Shown: positions 25,460-33,266 of the stretch, one piece after another
How positions within the stretch are numbered: position 1 is the first letter of the stretch
Layout: each line of letters opens with the position of its first letter
Source: Oxalobacteraceae bacterium AB_14
GTDB lineage: Bacteria > Pseudomonadota > Gammaproteobacteria > Burkholderiales > Burkholderiaceae_D
NCBI GenBank assembly: GCA_000381565.1
Contig: KB906725.1
Location: 2,465,093-2,529,092, forward strand
Length of the DNA: 64,000 nucleotides
Direction of reading: 5' to 3'
Made by a program: the position numbers and the translations under genes
The notes under the pieces: generated by a model
Databases searched by the model: none
Seen by the model: only the letters and a program-made list of their open reading frames with translations
Told to the model about the DNA's origin: nothing

Positions 25460-26637
25460 CACGGATTTCCTTTCGCCGCAGCTGCGCTGGCGGGCTCGCC
25501 GAACCCTGCCCATGCGCCCTTGAGCGCCACCAGGCCGCGCACGGCCACCTGCGCCCCGGGGGTGATCGCTCCGCGCACCCAAAGCTGATCGCCGCCAGCT
25601 GCTCCACTGGTGACCGGAACGGCCTGGAAGCCGTTGGCGTTACGTACAAAGACATAGTTGGCCGATCCGCGACGCACCATCGCGGCGGCCGGCACGAGCA
25701 GGGCGCCGCTTGCGCCCGGTGGCGTCACCAGCCGCGCCTCCACGAAGGCATTTGCTTTTAAACACGCCTTCGGTTCGAGCTGGCGCGCGCGTACCTGCGC
25801 CATTTGATTGGCGCTGTTCATTTGCGGCGAGATCGCGATGATACGCAGCTGACCGCACTGGGCGACATCGAGCAAATCCCCGACCGCCAGCATCGGCATT
25901 TGCTGGGCCGACGCCTGCAAGTCGACCCACAGCGGACCATCCCGGCTAATCTTGGCCACGGCCATGCCCGCCTCCAGCTGTTGGCCTATGGTGACTGGCA
26001 ACTCAATCAAGGTCCCCGCGCCTGGCGCGCGCACGGTGAGCAGCGGGCTCAGTTGCCCGCCAGTTGACAAGCTCTTGATGGCCGACGCGTTCAATCCGCC
26101 GGCACGCAGTGTCTGGGCCCGCTGATCGGCCGCGAGCCTGGCCAGGTGCGCAGCGGCGCGGCTTTCCTCGGCCCGCGCACGGGAGATGATGCCCTCGGCA
26201 AACAGGCTTTCATCGCGGAGCAGCTTGTCCATCGCCAGGCGGGACTGTGTCGACAGCTGGACGTATTCGCGTTGCGTCTCCATCCATGCGGGACTGAGCA
26301 AGGTTACCAGTGCCGAGCCTGCCTGCACGCGCTGCAGCGAACTGCTGTGCACCTGCTGTACCACCCCGTTGGCGGCGGCGGCCGCGAGGATGACCGAATC
26401 GGCCGGCGTGACCACCGTACCCGAGAGGACCACGGCATTGCCGACGGCCGTGGCGGCGCCGGCCGGCGCGGCGACGGCCGCCGCGGTCACGATGCCGGCC
26501 TGGTTGATCTGCCTGGCGCTCATGGGCAGCTGCTCGATGCCGGCCGCGCCGACAACGCGGCCCGGGCCGATGAGCAGGCAGGTCAAGACCAGTGGGCGCA
26601 GCAGGGGCGCCAGGATGGTGGGTGGCTGGAACATCAT
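25459..26637 (-). CDS. RND periplasmic adaptor subunit (CzcB/CusB-like)
   Basis: 392 residues from ATG 26637, which has GAGGAAA about 9 bp upstream; a GTG at 26682 in frame lacks a ribosome site and would spoil the signal peptide. Signal region LLRPLVLTCLLIGPGRVVGA, then lipoyl/barrel-sandwich halves (AAAANGVVQQVHSS; APGAGTLIELPVTIGQQLEAGMAVAKI), helical hairpin, and beta-barrel (VPAAAMVRRGSANYVFV). It links pump and channel. First gene of the operon adaptor-pump-DUF3240-channel, divergent from the two-component system. Confidence 0.9.
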   Translation of the reverse strand: MMFQPPTILAPLLRPLVLTCLLIGPGRVVGAAGIEQLPMSARQINQAGIVTAAAVAAPAGAATAVGNAVVLSGTVVTPADSVILAAAAANGVVQQVHSSSLQRVQAGSALVTLLSPAWMETQREYVQLSTQSRLAMDKLLRDESLFAEGIISRARAEESRAAAHLARLAADQRAQTLRAGGLNASAIKSLSTGGQLSPLLTVRAPGAGTLIELPVTIGQQLEAGMAVAKISRDGPLWVDLQASAQQMPMLAVGDLLDVAQCGQLRIIAISPQMNSANQMAQVRARQLEPKACLKANAFVEARLVTPPGASGALLVPAAAMVRRGSANYVFVRNANGFQAVPVTSGAAGGDQLWVRGAITPGAQVAVRGLVALKGAWAGFGEPASAAAAKGNP

Positions 26638-26684
26638 GGAATAGTTTCCTCGGAGGGGATCAGTGGGTATGATGGTGGTCACCA

Positions 26685-26704
26685 GATATTAAGAAGTTCT
26701 TAAC
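26685..26704. promoter_or_regulatory. Candidate PmrA/QseB-type operator, efflux operon side
   Basis: GATATTAAGAAGTTCTTAAC contains the perfect palindrome TTAAGAA-G-TTCTTAA. Read on the minus strand it is GTTAAG-N5-CTTAAT, the direct-repeat form bound by PmrA/QseB-class regulators. It lies 47 bp before the adaptor start and 45 bp before the regulator start. A 17/20 match lies at 29647-29666. Confidence 0.65.
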
Positions 26705-26749
26705 AACTGCCGCCTACGATGGGCCGTAGCTCAACGACGAATCCGACCC

Positions 26750-27427
26750 ATGCGTATATTGCTCACCGAAGACGATCCCCAATTGGGGCGGGCCACCCAG
26801 ATCGGGCTGGAACAGGCAGGTTACGCGGTCGACTGGGTGCAGTCGGCCGAACACGCGCACACGGCGGTGCGGCTGCATGACTATGGCTGCATCCTGCTGG
26901 ACCTGGGCTTGCCCGGGCAGGATGGCATGCAGGCCTTGCACACCCTGCGCAGCGCCGGCTATGGCGGCGCCATCCTGATCGTGACCGCCCGCGACAAGCT
27001 GGCCGAGCGCATTGCCGGCCTAGATGGCGGCGCCGATGATTTCATCATCAAGCCGTTCGACCTCGATGAGCTGGCGGCGCGGATCCGCAGCGCGTCGCGG
27101 CGCGCCGTCGGGCGCCTGCGTGAAGAGCTGGTGCACGGCGACCTGGTGCTCGACATCGCCGCGCGCCAGGTGACCCAGGCGGGACAGCATGTCGCGCTGA
27201 CCAGCCGGGAATTCCGCATCCTGCAGATGATGGTGGAAAACTGCGGCAGGGTATTGAGCCGTGAACAGCTGGAGCACAACCTCTATAGCTGGGGCGAGGA
27301 AGTGGAAAGCAACGCGGTGCAGGTCCATATCCACCACCTGCGCAAGAAGCTGGGACGCGGACTGATACGCACGGTTCACGCAGTTGGCTACTGCATAGAC
27401 AAGCCGGCACATGGGGCTGGCGCATGA
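26750..27427 (+). CDS. OmpR-family response regulator (QseB/PmrA/CusR type)
   Basis: 225 residues. Receiver with LLTEDDPQLGRA, acceptor in CILLDLGLPGQDG, T/K residues in IVTARDK and FIIKPFD; C-terminal winged helix (LTSREFRILQMMVENCGRVLSREQLE ... VQVHIHHLRKKLG). It probably activates the divergent efflux operon through the TTAAG/CTTAA site between them. It overlaps the kinase gene by 4 bp. Confidence 0.93.
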   Translation: MRILLTEDDPQLGRATQIGLEQAGYAVDWVQSAEHAHTAVRLHDYGCILLDLGLPGQDGMQALHTLRSAGYGGAILIVTARDKLAERIAGLDGGADDFIIKPFDLDELAARIRSASRRAVGRLREELVHGDLVLDIAARQVTQAGQHVALTSREFRILQMMVENCGRVLSREQLEHNLYSWGEEVESNAVQVHIHHLRKKLGRGLIRTVHAVGYCIDKPAHGAGA

Positions 27428-28800
27428 GTGCCGAGGCCGTACCGCGTTGGTCTTTGCGGCGATTGCTGCTCGGCGTCCTGCTGGCGTTGACGCTGGCGTT
27501 GTGGGGCGGCAGCGCGTTCATTGTCTACCTCGAGGCGCAGCGGGAGAGCCAGGAACTATTCGACCAGTCGCTGGCGGAAACGGCGCACCTGCTGTTGTCT
27601 CTGGCTGAAAACGAGGCGACGGAACATGGCACCGCGCTGGCGACCAACCTCAGGATACCGGAGCGCCCGGACGATCATCGTTACCTGCTGTTTCAGATCC
27701 GCGATGCGCAGCAGCATCTGCTGTACAAAAACGGCGGAGCGCCCTTGGTGGCGTTGTCGGAGCATGCGCCGGACGGCTATTCCTGGGTGCAGATCGGTGC
27801 GCATCGCAGCCGCCTTTATTCCAGCTGGAACGCCAGCCGCACGGTGCAGATCCAGGTCGCCGAACCGAGCAGCCACCGCGAGGAGATCAGCAGCAGATTC
27901 TTCTACAAGGTCGCCGGATTTGGCGCCGGGCTGGCGATGCTGGCGGGCTTGGCGATCTGGTGGTGCATCGACCGCATGTTCCGGGTGCTGCAGGTATCGG
28001 CCAACGAGGTCGGGGCGCGCACCCCCAACGACCTGGCGGACGTGCCCTTGCGGGGCGCGCCCAGCGAGGTGTTTCCACTGCTGTTGGCGATTAACCGACT
28101 GTTTGGCCGGGTCAGGCAAAGCATGGAATACGAGCAGCGCTTCACCGGCGACGCCGCGCACGAACTGCGTACGCCGCTGGCCGCCATCAAGACCAACTTG
28201 CAGGTCATGCAAAGGGCGCGCAGCGTCGCTGAACGAGAAGAGTTCATCGCCGGCTTGAACGCCAGCGTCGACCGCGCCAGCCGGCTGGTCGAACAATTGC
28301 TGATGCTGGCGCAGCTCGATCCGCAAGGCAGCCATGGCGTGACGCTGGAGGACGCCGACCTGGCAACGTTGTTGACCGAGGAACAGTCACATTGGCGGAG
28401 TCTGGCGGCCGCTCATCACTTGCAGGTGGAAATCGCGCACGCCCCATGCCGGATCGAGCGTGAAAGCATGCGCATGTTGTTGCGCAACCTGGTGGACAAC
28501 GCGGTGCGCTACACCCCCGTGCCTGGCCGCATTGTGGTCAGCTGTGGTCAATCCGAAGGGAAAAGCTACCTGCGGGTGGAGGACTCGGGCCCGGGCATAC
28601 CCGCGGCGATGCAGGGCCGGGTGTTCGAACGCTTCTTCCGCCTCGCCGGCGCGAAGGTGCCGGGCAGCGGCCTGGGCCTGTCTATTGTGCGCAGGATCGT
28701 CGACATGCACCGGGCCGAGATACGGCTCGGTACGGGGATGGATCAGACGGGGCTGGTCGTCACCGTCAGCCTTCCCGCGTTGCGGGAGCGGGAGCCATAG
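27424..28800 (+). CDS. Sensor histidine kinase partner of the metal-island regulator
   Basis: 458 residues. TM1 about 12-35, periplasmic sensor about 36-160, TM2 about 165-185, HisKA (H246 in DAAHELRTPLAAIK), N-box RNLVDNAVRYTP, G boxes VEDSGPGIP and GSGLGLSIVRRI. QseC/TctE/CusS-like layout. The sensor is assumed to detect metal from its neighbours; no clear metal-ligand cluster is visible in the periplasmic part. Confidence 0.92.
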   Translation: MSAEAVPRWSLRRLLLGVLLALTLALWGGSAFIVYLEAQRESQELFDQSLAETAHLLLSLAENEATEHGTALATNLRIPERPDDHRYLLFQIRDAQQHLLYKNGGAPLVALSEHAPDGYSWVQIGAHRSRLYSSWNASRTVQIQVAEPSSHREEISSRFFYKVAGFGAGLAMLAGLAIWWCIDRMFRVLQVSANEVGARTPNDLADVPLRGAPSEVFPLLLAINRLFGRVRQSMEYEQRFTGDAAHELRTPLAAIKTNLQVMQRARSVAEREEFIAGLNASVDRASRLVEQLLMLAQLDPQGSHGVTLEDADLATLLTEEQSHWRSLAAAHHLQVEIAHAPCRIERESMRMLLRNLVDNAVRYTPVPGRIVVSCGQSEGKSYLRVEDSGPGIPAAMQGRVFERFFRLAGAKVPGSGLGLSIVRRIVDMHRAEIRLGTGMDQTGLVVTVSLPALREREP

Positions 28801-28832
28801 CGCCTCCGCGGGGGAGTCCTGCGAATGAAAGT

Positions 28833-29561
28833 TCAATCGTCATCGCTGTCGTTCTGTTTGTGTTGCTGCGCCGTGGGCGCTGCGCCACCCGCAGGCGCCT
28901 CTGCATACACCCCTTGCCACCACCAGAACGCCAGTATCGCCAGCAACAGTAACAGAGCGGTGCCGGCGCGCAGGCCTTGTGCCGGCGCACCGGATTCGGC
29001 ACGCTTGCGGCCCGTGATCATCGCCTTGGCCAGATTTTCGCGGTGCATGAGGCTGGCGACAAGTACGCCGGCAATGTGGACCAGCACCACCAGCAGTATC
29101 AGGTTGGCGATAAGTTCATGTGCGTCCTCCATCCATACACCGGCCTGCTTGCTGTACAGTAGCCAGCCTGAAGCGGCCAGGACGATGGCGATTGCCAGTA
29201 TCAACATGATCGCAACGGCGCCGGCCGGATTGTGTCCGGTGAAATGCTGCGGACGGCCACTGAACATGGATCGCACATAGGCTAGCGTCACCCGCGGCGC
29301 GCGCACGAAGCTGGAAAACCTGGCGTAATCGGTGCCGAAGAACCCCCAGAGAATACGGAAGCAGACCAGCGCCGCCATGGTGTAGCCAAGCGTCACATGG
29401 ACCAGGCGCCACTCGTCCGCCTCCGCCGTCAGGTAGGCGCCGGCAAAACTGAACGCCATAAGCCAATGAAATAGGCGGACGGGCAAGTCCCAGACGCGGA
29501 TCAGAGGCGGGGTGGCCCCGGAGTCGTTGCCCTCCCCGGGGCAAGCGCGCATATCGTTCAT
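28833..29561 (-). CDS. Cytochrome b561 / b-type cytochrome domain protein
   Basis: 242 residues from ATG 29561 (AGGA 8 bp upstream; a longer frame to 29690 has no support). Four membrane helices carry candidate haem ligands: LFHWLMAF, RLVHVTLGY, DAHELIANL and LVHIAGVL. A fifth hydrophobic stretch near the C terminus is followed by a hydrophilic tail ending NDSDDD. Likely a membrane electron carrier. A near copy of the efflux operon's operator lies 86 bp upstream, so it may belong to the same metal regulon. Confidence 0.88.
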   Translation of the reverse strand: MNDMRACPGEGNDSGATPPLIRVWDLPVRLFHWLMAFSFAGAYLTAEADEWRLVHVTLGYTMAALVCFRILWGFFGTDYARFSSFVRAPRVTLAYVRSMFSGRPQHFTGHNPAGAVAIMLILAIAIVLAASGWLLYSKQAGVWMEDAHELIANLILLVVLVHIAGVLVASLMHRENLAKAMITGRKRAESGAPAQGLRAGTALLLLLAILAFWWWQGVYAEAPAGGAAPTAQQHKQNDSDDD

Positions 29562-29646
29562 AATAAGTTCCTGTGCGTTGGTTGGTCCATGTCCTGGCCG
29601 GAATAAGGGCCACCGAAACATTGGCATGGGTAGATGGTCGCCGCCC

Positions 29647-29666
29647 GATATTAAGGAATTCTTAGC
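29647..29666. promoter_or_regulatory. Candidate second operator of the metal-island regulator
   Basis: GATATTAAGGAATTCTTAGC matches the site at 26685-26704 in 17 of 20 positions. On the minus strand it reads GCTAAG-N5-CTTAAT, the same spacing and orientation relative to the gene it precedes (cytochrome b561). Confidence 0.6.
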
Positions 29667-29773
29667 ATGGCTGATCGACGCCATCGGCAATCCTTAAGAT
29701 GTCGCCCCCGGCATTGAGGGCGCATGGACTGTGCTACGCTTGAACCAACTCCACCAGCCTTCCAACAGACCCT

Positions 29774-30640
29774 ATGACTCCTGCCCGATTCGACGATGAG
29801 AACGAGAACTCCTTGCATTCCAGCGCGGAGCGCGCCACCGCCGCATCGCGCAGTACATGGGGCAGTGTGGGCGTTAACCTCTGCCTGAGCGCGGCGCAGA
29901 TCCGTGTGGGGCTGGCCGCCAAATCACAAGGATTGATCGCCGATGGCATACACTCGTTATCGGATCTGGTGACCGACTTCGTCGTGCTGTTCGCCAGCCA
30001 CCACAGTGGCAAGGACGCGGATGACGACCACCACTATGGACACCATCGGTTTGAAAATGCTGCGTCGTTGATCCTTGGACTTTTGTTGCTGGCTGTGGGT
30101 GGCGGCATGGTGTACGGCGCGGTGCTGAAGCTCGAGGCGCCGGACACCATCGGCAAGGTGGACAGCATTGCCCTGTGGCTGGTGGCGGTCGCGCTGTGCG
30201 CCAAGGAACTGCTGTTCCGCTACATGCTCGCAATCGCCAAGCGCACCAGCGCGATCCGGACCACCTTGCTCGAGAGCCCCGGCGTCGACGGCGTGCATGA
30301 TTTGCATACACGGAAGATGGGCGACATGATCATTGCCGATGTCCATCTCGAAGTGGACGCGTCGCTGACGGTGGAGGCTGGCCATGACATCGCCGTCGAG
30401 GCCCGCCGCCGCGTGCTGGCGCGCCATCGGGTGCTCAACCTGATGACGCATATCGATCCGTGGCGACGGCCGGACCTCGACCATGAGCAACGTGTGCCGC
30501 CCGCGTCGTCGGAACAGGAACGGAACGAAGGCAGCACATCGCCCCGGGCTATCCAGCAATCACAAGGGCCGGCTCAATATCTGCTCAAGCCCCGGTGCCG
30601 AAGCCGGTACCAACTTCATACACCACGCGCTGGGGCATAA
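29774..30640 (+). CDS. Cation diffusion facilitator with a large internal deletion
   Basis: 288 residues. The N-terminal half is a normal CDF membrane region (TM2 metal motif ADGIHSLSDLVTD with H60/D64; histidine-rich loop DDDHHYGHHRFENAASL; TM3-TM4). After LFRYMLAIAKR (about residue 157) the sequence jumps to TSAIRTTLLESPGVDGVHDLHTRKMGD, the cytoplasmic domain. Intact relatives carry about 70-80 residues between these points, with TM5 and its second HxxxD site. The frame is kept. A 55-residue unmatched tail follows the cytoplasmic domain. Transport is probably lost. Confidence 0.75.
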   Translation: MTPARFDDENENSLHSSAERATAASRSTWGSVGVNLCLSAAQIRVGLAAKSQGLIADGIHSLSDLVTDFVVLFASHHSGKDADDDHHYGHHRFENAASLILGLLLLAVGGGMVYGAVLKLEAPDTIGKVDSIALWLVAVALCAKELLFRYMLAIAKRTSAIRTTLLESPGVDGVHDLHTRKMGDMIIADVHLEVDASLTVEAGHDIAVEARRRVLARHRVLNLMTHIDPWRRPDLDHEQRVPPASSEQERNEGSTSPRAIQQSQGPAQYLLKPRCRSRYQLHTPRAGA

Positions 30641-30678
30641 TCGCATGTTTTATTTCTTAACATTTTTGCGGAGGGAAT

Positions 30679-31092
30679 ATGTTGCTGAAGGAGATCATGA
30701 GCAGGAAGGTCGTCACCGTCGAGCTGGATGACACGCTGGCGCTGGTCAAGGAGATTTTCGACCATGGCAATTTCCACCATCTGCTGGCGCTGGAGAAGGG
30801 CGAATTGCTCGGCGTGGTATCCGACCGCGACCTGTTCAAGGCGCTCAGCCCCAACATCGGCACGTCCGTCGAGACCTACAAGGACACCGCGACCCTGAAC
30901 AAGAAAGTCCATCAGATCATGTCGCGCCGCCCCAAGGTGCTGCATGAGGACGCCACGATCGACGATGCGATCGACCTCTTCAACGAGCACGGCATTTCCT
31001 GCATTCCCATCGTCGGCAGGGATGAGCGCCTGGTCGGCATCGTCAGCTGGCGCGATCTCCTGCGCAGCCTGCGCGGCAAACCCGCCGCCTGA
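30679..31092 (+). CDS. CBS-pair domain protein
   Basis: 137 residues consisting of two CBS motifs only (MSRKVVTVELDDTLALVKEIF...LLGVVSDRDLFKAL; MSRRPKVLHEDATIDDAIDLFNEHGISCIPIV...LVGIVSWRDLLRSL). Such stand-alone pairs bind adenine nucleotides and sense energy state or modulate partners. GGAGGG precedes the start by 5 bp. No obvious functional partner adjoins it; it follows the truncated CDF gene by 38 bp. Confidence 0.92.
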   Translation: MLLKEIMSRKVVTVELDDTLALVKEIFDHGNFHHLLALEKGELLGVVSDRDLFKALSPNIGTSVETYKDTATLNKKVHQIMSRRPKVLHEDATIDDAIDLFNEHGISCIPIVGRDERLVGIVSWRDLLRSLRGKPAA

Positions 31093-31093
31093 G

Positions 31094-31807
31094 TCAGAAC
31101 AGTTCCAGATTGTCGCTGGGCGCCTTGGGCTGGACCGGCTTTTCCTTCTTCGGCGCCGGCGCCGGCCATGCGCTCATTTGCTCGGCGGGGTAGGGCTGCA
31201 GAAAGCTGCGCGCATACTCGGGAATGGTGCAGTTCAGCCAGTCGTCCCACTCGGCCGGCGGCACGATCACCAGGCCGCGCTTCTCGTCGGGCGGGCGGCG
31301 CTCGTCGCCGAGAAAATGAAAGCGCCGCATCAGCGGATGGTCGTCGGCGTTGATCGTCAGCTGGGTGAACGAGATCTGCTTGCCGTCCTCGCTTTCCCAC
31401 TCGCGCCACAGGCCCGCCACCGCGAACATGGCCTGGTCCGCCATGCCGATGCCCCAGCGCACGGCCTTGCCGCTTTCATAGCACGGTTCATAGAACGCGC
31501 GCATCGGCACCAGGCAAAGCTGCGCCTGCTTCCAGGCGCCCGAGAAGGAGCGCAGCTGGCCCACCGTTTCGGCCCGCGCGTTCATCGTGTCATACGGCTT
31601 GACGCCGGCCGGGATGCGCTGGCGCGGCACCATGCCGTAGCTGGCCAGCACGCCTTCGCGGCCGCCATCCGGGCCGCGGCGGACGATGGGCGCGGCATAG
31701 TCCTTCCAGGTTTCTGCCTTCCAGAAGCCGGTGTCATGCAGGTCGATGATGACGCCCATGACGGCTTCCAGCATTTCAGGTTCGGGCGGGCGGAAGTTGA
31801 CGCACAT
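31094..31807 (-). CDS. SRAP (HMCES/YedK) abasic-site protein
   Basis: 237 residues from ATG 31807; the frame is open much further upstream, but the catalytic cysteine must be residue 2, which fixes the start. All four active-site residues are visible: C2, N76 (MNARAE), E106 (RAFYEP) and H156 (DDHPLM). It forms a thiazolidine crosslink with abasic sites in single-stranded DNA to shield them. Convergent with the CBS gene (1 bp between stops). Confidence 0.93.
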   Translation of the reverse strand: MCVNFRPPEPEMLEAVMGVIIDLHDTGFWKAETWKDYAAPIVRRGPDGGREGVLASYGMVPRQRIPAGVKPYDTMNARAETVGQLRSFSGAWKQAQLCLVPMRAFYEPCYESGKAVRWGIGMADQAMFAVAGLWREWESEDGKQISFTQLTINADDHPLMRRFHFLGDERRPPDEKRGLVIVPPAEWDDWLNCTIPEYARSFLQPYPAEQMSAWPAPAPKKEKPVQPKAPSDNLELF

Positions 31808-32018
31808 GGTGAAGATCGGGTGAGCTGACGATAGCGCATGATAGCGCTTTTGGCGTGCGCGATGAAGCTGTGATACTTTCATGTTTTCTATGCGGAGGGC
31901 GGTCGATGAAGTGGTCGGCCGCATGGCGGCCTGGATGCACACTCCTGCCAATTGATGATTTGACATCAAGACTGGCGCGCCCGATAATCGACGCTCCGCC
32001 ATATGCCGAGACGAGCCC

Positions 32019-32918
32019 ATGGGTACCGCGATAGACAATACCGAAGTGTTGAAAGACTGGTTCCTGCGCAGCGGCGTGCACACGCCGCTGCACACCTGCA
32101 TCGGCCCCTTGCCTAGTTCCAAGGCCTCGATCGTGCGCTGGAGCAGCAACCAGCCGGACGCGATGATCCAGACCATCAGCTCCCATCCCAACGATTACCG
32201 CATCGCCATCATGCTCGAGCCGGTCGACGCCCGCATCTGGCTGCACGGCCAGCCGGTGTGGGGCGGGGTGATCGCGGCCGAGCGTTTCCGCATCTGTCCG
32301 CCCAGCGGCTCCAGCCAGTGGAGCCGGCTGAGCAGCTGCGACATCGTCAACCTGTTCGTGCCGGCCGCGCTGATCGACAAGCTGAACGCCCAGCGCGAAA
32401 CCCCGCTGAGCCTGGGCGCCCAGCAATTCACCTCGGACCGCCACGTGATGGAGCTGGTGCGCCGCATGCTCAACGGCGACGCCATGGCCGGGCCGCTGCA
32501 ATCGCAGTACTGCGACGGCCTGATGGTGGCGTTGCTGAGCTATCTGCTGGAGCACTACAGCCGGCCCGCCACGGCGCCGCAGTCGAGCACCCTGGGCGGC
32601 GGCCGCCTGCGGCGGGTGCTGACCCACATGGGCGACCACCTGGCTACCGGCGTCAGCAACCGCGACCTGGCGGCGCTGTGCGGCATGAGCGAGGCGCATT
32701 TCTCGCGCGAGTTCCACCTGGCGCTGGGCCTGCCGCCGCACCGCTACCTGATGAAGATGCGGCTGGAGCAGGCGCGCACCATGCTGCTGGCCGGCGGCCG
32801 GGCGATGGCCGACATCGCCGAAGCCTGCGGCTTCCACGACGCCAGCCATTTGTCGCGCACCTTCAGCCGCCATTTCGGCACACCGCCGGCCAAGTTCCGC
32901 CAGCAAAGAGGCAATTAA
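32019..32918 (+). CDS. AraC-family transcriptional regulator
   Basis: 299 residues. The N-terminal cupin-like region (about 20-180) is of unknown ligand. The C-terminal AraC domain has two helix-turn-helix units (VSNRDLAALCGMSEAHFSREFHLALG; RAMADIAEACGFHDASHLSRTFSRHFG) and the closing PPAKFR. Its target is not evident; a broken membrane-protein-like frame overlaps its 3' end on the other strand. The 211 bp upstream, shared with the divergent SRAP gene, show no clear operator. Confidence 0.92.
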   Translation: MGTAIDNTEVLKDWFLRSGVHTPLHTCIGPLPSSKASIVRWSSNQPDAMIQTISSHPNDYRIAIMLEPVDARIWLHGQPVWGGVIAAERFRICPPSGSSQWSRLSSCDIVNLFVPAALIDKLNAQRETPLSLGAQQFTSDRHVMELVRRMLNGDAMAGPLQSQYCDGLMVALLSYLLEHYSRPATAPQSSTLGGGRLRRVLTHMGDHLATGVSNRDLAALCGMSEAHFSREFHLALGLPPHRYLMKMRLEQARTMLLAGGRAMADIAEACGFHDASHLSRTFSRHFGTPPAKFRQQRGN

Positions 32919-33150
32919 TTTCTCAGCAGGCGGCGCGACAAACTCACCGCCGCCCCCAGCGCGGCAAACCCACCGCCGCCCCGAGCGCGGCGAAGCCCCC
33001 CGCCGCCAGCAGCGCGTAAACCGTGCCGCGCATGTCCGACACCATGAAGCAATACGCCACCAGCGCCGCGCGCGGCCAAGTGGCCGGCGCTGAGCGGCGC
33101 GCTGCGCTAGCGCCGTGGTCAGCGCCCCACAGTTTGCAGTGCGGCATGGG
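32915..33150 (-). pseudogene. Possible remnant of a membrane protein C terminus
   Basis: Minus-strand frame ALVAYCFMVSDMRGTVYALLAAGGFAALGAAV looks like one or two membrane helices, then is disrupted. If the 26-bp tandem duplication at 32945-32996 is collapsed, the frame continues to SLSRRLLRN and a stop at 32915. No start or family is identified, and the upstream part is low-complexity. The remaining stretch up to 33212 holds nothing I recognise. Confidence 0.3.
32945..32996. repeat. 26-bp imperfect tandem duplication
   Basis: Units 32945-32970 and 32971-32996 (both beginning CACCGCCGCCCC) agree in 23 of 26 positions; a partial third copy follows. 26 is not a multiple of three, so the duplication shifts the minus-strand frame that crosses it. 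Confidence 0.75.
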
Positions 33151-33212
33151 AATGCAAGCAGGAAAATGCCAAAACAGCAGTCCTGTCCGTGACCTGGGCG
33201 CGGCGACAAAAC

Positions 33213-33263
33213 ACACTCCGTGACAGTTGCGGTATTTCATCAAACTGTCCTACCACGGAGTGT
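33213..33263 (+). promoter_or_regulatory. Inverted repeat enclosing the ribosome-binding site of the TonB receptor gene
   Basis: Arm ACACTCCGTG + ACAGTT (33213-33228) pairs with AACTGT (33243-33248) and CACGGAGTGT (33254-33263), with a 5-base bulge CCTAC and a 14-base loop. The right arm contains ACGGAG, the ribosome-binding site, and ends 3 bp before the ATG at 33267. Folding in mRNA would hide the site. Confidence 0.65.
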
Positions 33264-33266
33264 CAC

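Noticed and set aside
31094..32191. SRAP protein with a 128-residue N-terminal extension
   Set aside because: The catalytic cysteine must follow the initiator Met, which fixes the start at 31807.
33213..33263. Inverted repeat before the TonB gene as a terminator
   Set aside because: No T-tract and it directly overlaps the ribosome site of the downstream gene.
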